This document shows, one piece after another, positions 5,377 through 10,592 of a DNA stretch of 10,592 nucleotides. Position 1 is the first letter of the stretch; each line of letters begins with the position of its first letter. This stretch comes from Nitrososphaerota archaeon (GTDB lineage Archaea > Thermoproteota > Nitrososphaeria > Nitrososphaerales > Nitrosopumilaceae), in assembly GCA_028867395.1 (NCBI GenBank), contig JAGWGO010000029.1, positions 1 to 10,592 on the forward strand. Direction: 5' to 3'. A program made the position numbers and the translations under genes. The notes under the pieces were generated by a model that was given only the letters and a program-made list of their open reading frames with translations, had not been told where the DNA came from and made no database searches.

Positions 5377-7371
5377 ATGACAAAAAAAGAAGAAATGAAT
5401 GATATTATCCAATATTTAATACCACTATTAGAGAATCTTGGTATTTCTAAAGAATACTGTAAAATAGACGTTACAACTGAAAGTAGCGGTTCTCAAAGAG
5501 GAGATGTTTGGATCTCTCTTGTTAAACAATCTGATAAACACTTTGAAGAAAAAATTGTTTGTTTGATAGAGGCAAAACATAGAAAATCAGAAGTTGGCGA
5601 TGCAGATTGGCGTGATGCTATGAAACAAGGTAAAGAGAAAGCCTGTAAACAAGGCTTGAATTATTATGTTGTAACAAATTGCAAGTTAGATTTTAGATTT
5701 TATAATTCGCATAATGATGATGAAATAATACTTGATGGAGTATATATTACAAAATTAATGTCGCTTGATATTTTACAAAAGATACAGACACAAATTTCTA
5801 TCGATAACTCTTCTGTCATGCATAAATCAAAAAAAATAGCAACACCAATTTCCCCCTCTAAATTTCATGACACATTGAAGAATCTTGCTGATATTTATCG
5901 TTCAGCTGGATTAAAAAAAGGAGATGAAAGAATTGATCCCACTGTTAGTTTTGTTGTTCTAAAATATATTTCAGAAAAAGAACTTCAAACCAGAACTCTT
6001 CATAAAAACATAAAGTTATGGGATAGTTTGAGGAAAATTGCGACTGATCAAGAAGTAGGAGATTTGAAGGAACAATTTACAAGTATGGTCAGTATGATAT
6101 GGGGATCTCGAAGCCAGTATAAAGATAACATATACAAAGATTTCAAAGATCTTATTCCTTTTTCTTCTCGATTAAAAAACGAACATTTTAAAAAAATCTA
6201 TAATGAATTGGACAAATATCATTTTCATGGAGCAGGTTTTGATTTGTTTGGAGCAATATACGAAGAATTTGCTTCTCAGACCAAGAAAAAAGAATTTGGC
6301 GAATTTTACACTCGTAGACATATTACTGGAATAATAGCAAAACTACTACTTCGTAACGAAATTAATCCTAGAGAAATGATAATTTCTGACCCCGCATGTG
6401 GTTCGGGAGGATTTCTCACTGAAGCATATACTGCATTATATAATAATTATGATGTGCATGGAAAACTAAACGATGCAGTTCGTGAAAGATTAAAAAAAGA
6501 TACTTTTTGGGGTTATGACAATGATGAAAAATCTGTAGCTAGAACTAAGTTGAACATGTTTCTTGCTGGTGATGGGCATATTCACATCTATGAGAATGAT
6601 TCACTCGTAGATTGGAATCCTACTTTAGGATATTCTGAAGATCACTTCGACTATATTTTGACTAATCCGCCTATGGGTCCATATGATGGTGATGCAGACG
6701 TATCAAAATATGATTTTACCAATGAAAAAAGGTACGAATTACTTTTTTTGGAAAAGGTTGTAAAATCGGTCAAGCCCGATGGTGGTGAAATTGCCATAGT
6801 GGTGAATGATGGCGCATTAGAAACACCCTCACGTAAGGATTTTCGGGAAAAGTTATTGAAACATTGTAATATCTATGCAATAATCTCTTTAACACGATAT
6901 GCCTTTGCCCCATATACGAAAGAAAAAACCTACGTCTTGTTTATGCAAAGGAAAGAAAGAAACGGTGACGGTATACAAAAGATTCCAATTTGGCATTATA
7001 TTCTAGACTATGATGGATATGCAAATAGTGACAAAAGATACAGAACTAAATCAAATGATGACTTACCAGAATTACAAAGTTTGTTTTCAGACGCTTTGGA
7101 GTTATCATTGTCATTTGGTACTAATCCAACTAAATTTCATGAACAACGCAATAATTTTGAACGCCAAGTTAAGGAAACAGAAAAAGAAGAAGGACTTACA
7201 GGTTACAAATGCAAGTATGTGGAAATGAAAGATGTCAATGCAGATAATTTCTTTAATTTGCTTAGCGAGTATCATTTACGACCTTATAAAGTAACTGAGA
7301 TTACTGAAAAAGAATTTGAAGCGAAAGTTGACGAAATTAATAAAAAACTTCGTGAGATTGTAGTTGGTTAG
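5377..7371 (+). CDS. Fused restriction nuclease - N6-adenine methyltransferase (BcgI A-like)
   Basis: The 664-residue protein has two parts. The N-terminal domain (about 1-140) carries a PD-(D/E)xK-type nuclease signature: Asp43 in QRGDVWI and Glu65-Ala-Lys67 in CLIEAKHR, with Glu35 a possible extra ligand. Residues about 162-530 are an HsdM/Type I-like adenine methyltransferase: a helical N-terminal part (163-300), GEFYTRR (308-314, usually GEFYTPR), SAM motif I DPACGSGGFL (338-347) and catalytic NPPM (430-433). The C-terminus (590-664) is helical and likely binds the S subunit. No separate HsdR gene is present, so this one chain would cut and modify. The size and the separate S gene three bases downstream match BcgI-type Type IIB enzymes, known to cut on both sides of their site; that cutting mode is inferred. 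The gene is A/T-rich compared with the housekeeping block, which suggests transfer. Confidence 0.9.
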   Translation: MTKKEEMNDIIQYLIPLLENLGISKEYCKIDVTTESSGSQRGDVWISLVKQSDKHFEEKIVCLIEAKHRKSEVGDADWRDAMKQGKEKACKQGLNYYVVTNCKLDFRFYNSHNDDEIILDGVYITKLMSLDILQKIQTQISIDNSSVMHKSKKIATPISPSKFHDTLKNLADIYRSAGLKKGDERIDPTVSFVVLKYISEKELQTRTLHKNIKLWDSLRKIATDQEVGDLKEQFTSMVSMIWGSRSQYKDNIYKDFKDLIPFSSRLKNEHFKKIYNELDKYHFHGAGFDLFGAIYEEFASQTKKKEFGEFYTRRHITGIIAKLLLRNEINPREMIISDPACGSGGFLTEAYTALYNNYDVHGKLNDAVRERLKKDTFWGYDNDEKSVARTKLNMFLAGDGHIHIYENDSLVDWNPTLGYSEDHFDYILTNPPMGPYDGDADVSKYDFTNEKRYELLFLEKVVKSVKPDGGEIAIVVNDGALETPSRKDFREKLLKHCNIYAIISLTRYAFAPYTKEKTYVLFMQRKERNGDGIQKIPIWHYILDYDGYANSDKRYRTKSNDDLPELQSLFSDALELSLSFGTNPTKFHEQRNNFERQVKETEKEEGLTGYKCKYVEMKDVNADNFFNLLSEYHLRPYKVTEITEKEFEAKVDEINKKLREIVVG

Positions 7372-7374
7372 ATT

Positions 7375-8478
7375 ATGCCTATTAATGAAAAAATAGGAGA
7401 AATTTTTGATTTCATACCTGAGACAAATTTAACAGAGGATTACTTCTATGAGCATAAAGGATCATTCCCTGTTTTTAGTGGTCAGACAGACGAATTGGGA
7501 ATTGTAACCTACATTGACAGTTATAATCAGAGTGGTGATTGTACAACAGTAACGACTTATGGTAATAATGCGGGAAAACTCTACTTTAGGACTGGCAATT
7601 ATACCATTGGTCGTAATTGTATGGGGATAAAGCCCAAGGACAAGTACAAGAGCGAAATTAACATGAAATGGTTTTCATTCAAGTTCCAAGGTCTATTTTA
7701 TAAATTAAGAATAGGTGATCCCGATGGACAAAGAAGCCTTAACCGAATGCTAATTGAAAATTTCAAAATCTCAATTCCATCTTCTCATGTTCAAGAAAGA
7801 CAATTAAAATTATATGAAAAAACAGAGAAATTAAAACAGAGAGTAGACCAAATTTCGATGGAAATGGAACAATTTTTAAAATCTAAGATAGCTGGGTTCA
7901 AAACAATACATCATGAAAAAATAGGAATAATATTTACTCTTGAAGGAGGAAATAGCGGATTAACTGAAGAATTTGTATACCATAATCGACCTAGCAGAAA
8001 AACAGATGCAATTTCAATATTATCAGGGGCTACAATACAAGATAACACATTAGGTTCAATACAAAAAGATGCAATATTAGAAAATGGGAATCCATTAAAA
8101 ATTTATTCCAGCCCGACAATTTTAGTAATTAGAAAAGGATCAGCGGGAAGTATGAGATACATCGATCAAGGAGAATTTACTACAAATGATGATGCATATG
8201 TAATGATTGTCAATCCAGAATGGAAAGATAAGATAGATCTCCGATGGTTTTCTTATCAATATCAGGAATTATTTAGAAATCTCGTTACATCTAAAAGCGA
8301 TAATGCTACTTTTAGTAAAGAATATGTTGAAGAACAATATGTGTCTCTTCCTGACATAAAACATCAACAAAAGATTGCTGATAATTTACATAAACTTGAT
8401 ACAATAATACAGAAACTCAAAGATTTGAAAAAAATATCTACTGATTTGATGGAATGTGAAATAGTTGAATGCCAATAA
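7375..8478 (+). CDS. Restriction-modification specificity subunit (HsdS/BcgI B-like)
   Basis: This 367-residue S subunit has two target-recognition domains, each followed by a helical spacer: TRD1 (about 1-137), coiled helix (138-172), TRD2 (about 178-328) and coiled helix (329-356). Both TRDs have the same layout, with a middle segment ending in R/LRWFSY..QELFRNL (289-303) or MKWFSF..QGLFYKL (97-111). Each ends in a helix rich in Gln/Lys that begins near HVQERQLKLY or KHQQKIADNL. The two TRDs should read the two halves of a bipartite DNA site, and the spacers set the gap. The ATG lies three bases after the stop of the nuclease-methyltransferase gene, so the two are cotranscribed. The size is close to that of BcgI-type S subunits. 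The target sequence cannot be read from the protein by eye. Confidence 0.9.
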   Translation: MPINEKIGEIFDFIPETNLTEDYFYEHKGSFPVFSGQTDELGIVTYIDSYNQSGDCTTVTTYGNNAGKLYFRTGNYTIGRNCMGIKPKDKYKSEINMKWFSFKFQGLFYKLRIGDPDGQRSLNRMLIENFKISIPSSHVQERQLKLYEKTEKLKQRVDQISMEMEQFLKSKIAGFKTIHHEKIGIIFTLEGGNSGLTEEFVYHNRPSRKTDAISILSGATIQDNTLGSIQKDAILENGNPLKIYSSPTILVIRKGSAGSMRYIDQGEFTTNDDAYVMIVNPEWKDKIDLRWFSYQYQELFRNLVTSKSDNATFSKEYVEEQYVSLPDIKHQQKIADNLHKLDTIIQKLKDLKKISTDLMECEIVECQ

Positions 8479-8650
8479 TGATCCTACATGTCCTCACTGT
8501 GGAAAAAAACAGAACCAGTCACAGATTAAAAAATGGAAATACAATGGAACTACAGAAGTAAGTCGATATGAATGTTCATGTAAAAGATTTTTTCATTTTT
8601 ATAAGAACCCCAGAAAAACTTGGACTATCCCAAAATCTAAGAAGGCTTAA
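8465..8650 (+). CDS. Small zinc-ribbon protein
   Basis: A 61-residue frame begins with TTG at 8465, directly after an in-frame TAG, and overlaps the end of the S-subunit gene by 14 bases. It has CPHC (residues 9-12) and CSC (around 37-39), a single four-cysteine zinc ribbon, then a basic C-terminus with aromatic residues and a TIPK end. This pattern resembles small archaeal zinc-ribbon proteins and the zinc-ribbon part of transposases such as the one downstream. Overlap with the S gene implies translational coupling and a possible accessory role in the restriction-modification operon. No ATG is available in frame, which lowers certainty about the start. Its 3' end overlaps the convergent AbrB-like gene by 14 bases. 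The function is unknown. Confidence 0.6.
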   Translation: MNANNDPTCPHCGKKQNQSQIKKWKYNGTTEVSRYECSCKRFFHFYKNPRKTWTIPKSKKA

Positions 8651-8804
8651 CTTCTATTTTCTTGCCTTCGAGAACAAACTTGATCTTTTCAGGCATACCT
8701 AACTTCTCAAGTATAGGCTTCGGCACCCTACATACCCAACTATTCGTACCATCGAAGGTGAGTTTTACATCAAACTCCTTTTCATCCTTCTTCCAACGTG
8801 TCAA
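8637..8804 (-). CDS. Small AbrB/MazE-like DNA-binding protein
   Basis: The minus strand encodes 55 residues from a TTG at 8804-8802 to TAG at 8639-8637. The segment SWVCRVPKPILEKLGMPEK (22-40), then KFVLEGKKIEVKPS to the end, matches the swapped-hairpin AbrB/SpoVT/MazE fold, whose hallmark is PKxIxxxLG followed by a beta-strand hairpin. Such proteins are dimeric transcription regulators, often autoregulated or antitoxins. The TTG is chosen because a TATA box (8826-8834) lies about 26 bases before it, right for a leaderless mRNA, and an in-frame TAG lies a few codons further up. It is divergent from the transposase gene, with palindromic sites between. No toxin partner is seen, so a regulator is likelier than an antitoxin. 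Its role is inferred. Confidence 0.6.
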   Translation of the reverse strand: MTRWKKDEKEFDVKLTFDGTNSWVCRVPKPILEKLGMPEKIKFVLEGKKIEVKPS

Positions 8805-8825
8805 TAATCTTAATGGAAAATACTG

Positions 8826-8834
8826 CTATAAAAG
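8826..8834 (-). promoter_or_regulatory. TATA box of the AbrB-like gene
   Basis: The minus strand reads CTTTTATAG, centred about 26 bases before the TTG at 8804. The palindrome at 8837-8846 lies directly upstream, at the TFB-recognition (BRE) position, so a protein bound there would compete with TFB. Confidence 0.5.
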
Positions 8835-8836
8835 AT

Positions 8837-8846
8837 TACGTACGTA
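8837..8846. promoter_or_regulatory. Palindromic operator candidate 1
   Basis: TACGTACGTA is a perfect 10-base palindrome. An identical core occurs at 8864-8873, centre-to-centre 27 bases away. It lies just upstream of the TATA box of the AbrB-like gene. Binding by the AbrB-like protein is inferred. Confidence 0.5.
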
Positions 8847-8853
8847 TACAGAA

Positions 8854-8863
8854 ACAATAAATA
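8854..8863 (+). promoter_or_regulatory. TATA-like element of the transposase gene
   Basis: The A/T-rich run ACAATAAATA, continuing into the palindrome, is centred about 26 bases before the ATG at 8886. That is the distance for a leaderless transcript. Operator candidate 2 begins inside it. Confidence 0.4.
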
Positions 8864-8877
8864 TACGTACGTATATT
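8860..8877. promoter_or_regulatory. Palindromic operator candidate 2
   Basis: AATATACGTACGTATATT is a perfect 18-base palindrome around the same TACGTACGTA core as site 1. It sits between the TATA element and the ATG of the transposase gene, so a bound protein would block that promoter. Confidence 0.55.
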
Positions 8878-8885
8878 ATACCTGC

Positions 8886-10238
8886 ATGATAAAACAAGAT
8901 AATCCAAGAAGCGAAAAAGCAATAGAAATTTTCTCCGAAGCCAATTCAATCAGAAAGATAACCAAGAACCATTATCGAGTCAAATCACAGACGCAAGACA
9001 GGATCTACAATGTTACAAAACTCAGAGATTCCGACGTGTGGATCTGTGACTGTGCAGATTTCAACTTTAGATTAACCCACAAGGATGACAAGAGATGCAA
9101 GCACATCAGAAGCATACAGATGCTTCAAGATTCAATTGAGCAGGAACTAAACATCGAAAAACTAGACATTCCTAAAATCTGTCCAAAATGCAATGGTACT
9201 ACAATAGTAAAGAATGGAATAAGAAAAGTTCAGAACAACCTAAAAAGACAAAGATATGCTTGCAAGCAATGTAATCACAAGTTCAGTTTCCATGAAAGCG
9301 GATTCTCAGGAATGCGAATAAGCCCACAAATTATCATAGAATCGATAAACCTCAAGATGTCTGGCATGTCCTACCGAAATATCATGAGACATGTCAAGGC
9401 AACACATGATGTCAAGGTTAGCCATGTATCGATTACAAAATGGGTAGGAAAATACATGACAATCATTAAAGAATATGTGGACACGCTTGTGCCAGAACTC
9501 TCAGATGTCTGGTCGTTAGATGAAGCAATGATAAACGTCAAGGACACCGAAGAAATGAAAGGAAAAGGATTCTATGATTGGCTTTGGACTGTCATAGATC
9601 CAAAGACAAGATTCATTCTTGCAACCGAAATATCAAAGAGGCGAGAGATAGCAGATGCTAGAAGCATTGTATCAAAGGCAAAACAGGTATCAAAGCCAAA
9701 CTATGTGATTACCGATTCCTTGAGAACCTATGAAGGTGCAATTCGAAAGGAACTTGACAATCGCAAGGTTGCACATATCAAGACTAATGCAATCAAGGAC
9801 GGGTTTCAGAACAGACCAATAGAGAGATACCACAACGAACTAAGAGAAAAGACAAAGAGCATGCGTGGACTAGGCAATGACGAATCGGCTCAAAAATATG
9901 CTGATGCCTATGCAACATATCATAACTTTGCGAGAGAGCATACAGGACTAGATGGAAAAACACCAGCCGAGGCGGCAAAGATTGACCTTGAGTTGGGTCA
10001 CAACAGGATCAAGGATCTAATCACTAAAAGTACTGAATCAAAGTGTAACTTTGTAGTTCAGTTAGGAAAGAGAATCAAGATGGTAAACATTCTCAACGAG
10101 AAGGACTGCATAAAGGTGATTGCCAAGGGTTGGATGGAAAAGCAGACATGGAGAGAGATAAACGACATCTTGAGACTGAATCAATTTAACTGGCTATCCA
10201 ACGGCAAAGACAGTTGTTGGATAAAGCCATTCTCCTAA
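8886..10238 (+). CDS. SWIM-domain IS6-like DDE transposase
   Basis: The 450-residue protein has four parts. A SWIM zinc finger (Cys54, Cys56, Cys71, His73, pattern CxCx14CxH) comes first. A zinc ribbon follows (CPKC 99-102, CKQC 126-129). Next is a helix-turn-helix region (about 145-190), then an IS6/IS240-like DDE core with Asp212 in WSLDEA, Asp277 in YVITDSLR and Glu313 in PIERYHNELREKTKSMRG. The Asp277-Glu313 spacing (35 residues between) fits DD35E. A C-terminal extension (about 385-450) follows. The catalytic triad is intact, so it may be active. The SWIM domain, absent from ordinary IS6 transposases, could add DNA or protein binding. By eye I found no terminal inverted repeats, so the element's limits are unknown and a domesticated gene is possible. 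The ATG lies at leaderless distance from a TATA-like element, with a palindrome between. Confidence 0.85.
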   Translation: MIKQDNPRSEKAIEIFSEANSIRKITKNHYRVKSQTQDRIYNVTKLRDSDVWICDCADFNFRLTHKDDKRCKHIRSIQMLQDSIEQELNIEKLDIPKICPKCNGTTIVKNGIRKVQNNLKRQRYACKQCNHKFSFHESGFSGMRISPQIIIESINLKMSGMSYRNIMRHVKATHDVKVSHVSITKWVGKYMTIIKEYVDTLVPELSDVWSLDEAMINVKDTEEMKGKGFYDWLWTVIDPKTRFILATEISKRREIADARSIVSKAKQVSKPNYVITDSLRTYEGAIRKELDNRKVAHIKTNAIKDGFQNRPIERYHNELREKTKSMRGLGNDESAQKYADAYATYHNFAREHTGLDGKTPAEAAKIDLELGHNRIKDLITKSTESKCNFVVQLGKRIKMVNILNEKDCIKVIAKGWMEKQTWREINDILRLNQFNWLSNGKDSCWIKPFS

Positions 10239-10259
10239 GTTTTTATTTCAATGTAGGAG
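10239..10259 (+). promoter_or_regulatory. T-run, TATA-like element and ribosome-binding site before the 53-residue gene
   Basis: GTTTTTATTTC directly after the transposase stop could both end that transcript and act as a weak TATA element, about 26 bases before the ATG at 10270. AGGAG at 10255-10259 lies 10 bases before the same ATG and is a reasonable Shine-Dalgarno sequence. Confidence 0.35.
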
Positions 10260-10269
10260 ATGCTCAAAC

Positions 10270-10431
10270 ATGGCTGTTTCAGACAAAGAAATTGTTATAA
10301 GGCTGAAAGAAACCATAGAGTTTCTCAAAGTAGAATCCGTTGGTGGGGTGTGGAATACGCCTCAACTTATTGCCATGTTAGAGGACATATTCAAGGAAGA
10401 TTCCAAGGTTTTCAAGAACAAAGAACGTTAA
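10270..10431 (+). CDS. Hypothetical 53-residue protein
   Basis: A short frame runs from ATG 10270 to TAA 10429-10431. The protein has a charged helical N-terminal half (KEIVIRLKETIEFLKVE, 6-22), a GGVWNTPQL turn (25-33) and a second helix ending in a Lys-rich tail. I do not recognise the family. An overlapping longer frame (10260-10445) has poor, Arg/Cys/His-rich composition; this one is preferred for its protein-like composition and the AGGAG upstream. It follows the transposase by 31 bases in the same direction and may be a small partner of the element. Its 3' end is 10 bases from a convergent gene. Confidence 0.5.
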   Translation: MAVSDKEIVIRLKETIEFLKVESVGGVWNTPQLIAMLEDIFKEDSKVFKNKER

Positions 10432-10441
10432 ACTTGAATTT

Positions 10442-10592
10442 CTAATAAGTACCGTCTTTTACTTCCATTGTGTTTGAACGCTGACCTTTCCAATCAAGAA
10501 TATAACCAGCCTCAGGAACCACATGATGGCATCTGTCACACCCTATATCACATGTGCAGTTTAGACAAATGCATCTACATCTTTGACATGGT
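10442..10592 (-). CDS. C-terminus of a very cysteine-rich protein (5' end outside window)
   Basis: The minus-strand frame is open from the window edge to TAG 10444-10442 (50 codons visible). The visible part begins PCQRCRCICLNCTCDIGC and continues DRCHHVVPEAGY, with eight Cys and two His in the first 23 residues, and ends in a hydrophilic tail. The dense CxxC/CxC pattern suggests a multi-zinc or iron-sulfur binding segment, and chance occurrence without stops is unlikely. I do not recognise the family. It converges on the 53-residue gene. The start and full length cannot be known from this window. Confidence 0.5.
   Translation of the reverse strand, partial: PCQRCRCICLNCTCDIGCDRCHHVVPEAGYILDWKGQRSNTMEVKDGTY

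Noticed and set aside
8662..8889. A plus-strand frame of 75 residues.
   Set aside because: It is Ser/Phe-rich, lies antisense to the AbrB-like gene and crosses its promoter and both palindromes. It is a shadow.
9793..9978. A minus-strand frame of 61 residues inside the transposase gene.
   Set aside because: It is antisense to a clearly coding DDE core and has no recognisable motif.
8805..10440. Terminal inverted repeats of the transposase element.
   Set aside because: Comparing the left flank with the reverse complement of the right flank by eye gave no convincing match, and no target duplication was seen.
10260..10445. A plus-strand frame of 61 residues overlapping the 53-residue gene.
   Set aside because: Its composition is Arg/His/Cys/Gln-rich and not protein-like. 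The other frame has better composition and better placed upstream signals.

Overview
The window is archaeal and most likely from Nitrososphaerota (Thaumarchaeota), probably a Nitrosopumilales-like ammonia oxidiser. The reasons are the archaeal gene string L21e - Rpb4 - DUF655 - KsgA - HemK-like methyltransferase, an archaeal RadA, a TATA-binding protein paralogue, an exported cupredoxin-like protein of a type common in that phylum, and promoters with an A/T-rich TATA box about 25-31 bases before the start codon (leaderless or nearly leaderless mRNAs). The genus is inference; no search was run.

Left part (1-4958, all minus strand). It begins with an incomplete exported cupredoxin-fold protein whose copper ligands look lost. 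Next comes a tight information-processing operon read from about 3200 down to 756: ribosomal protein L21e, RNA polymerase subunit Rpb4, the DUF655 helix-hairpin-helix protein, the KsgA 16S rRNA dimethyltransferase and a HemK/PrmC-type methyltransferase. The genes overlap or lie a few bases apart. Upstream are radA, with palindromes between its TATA box and start and a set of phased direct repeats further up, and a divergent TATA-binding-protein paralogue whose first repeat is degenerate.

Middle part (4959-8650, plus strand, visibly more A/T-rich). A gene-free stretch of 418 bases holds a candidate small structured RNA with its own TATA box and a hairpin plus T-run. It is followed by a compact restriction-modification operon: a 664-residue protein joining an N-terminal PD-(D/E)xK nuclease to an N6-adenine methyltransferase, and a 367-residue two-TRD specificity subunit. 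A 61-residue zinc-ribbon protein overlaps the end of the specificity gene. The two-protein layout resembles BcgI-type (Type IIB) systems.

Right part (8637-10592). A short unannotated minus-strand gene (55 residues, TTG start) encodes an AbrB/MazE-like DNA-binding protein. It diverges from an unusual transposase-like gene carrying a SWIM zinc finger, a zinc ribbon and an IS6-like DDE core. Between them lie two copies of the palindrome TACGTACGTA, one beside each promoter, which suggests that the AbrB-like protein controls itself and the transposase. The window ends with a 53-residue hypothetical gene and, convergent with it, the C-terminal end of an extremely cysteine-rich protein.

The right half looks like an accessory island (restriction-modification, transposase and small zinc proteins) next to a conserved housekeeping block. 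The TBP paralogue sits at the boundary.
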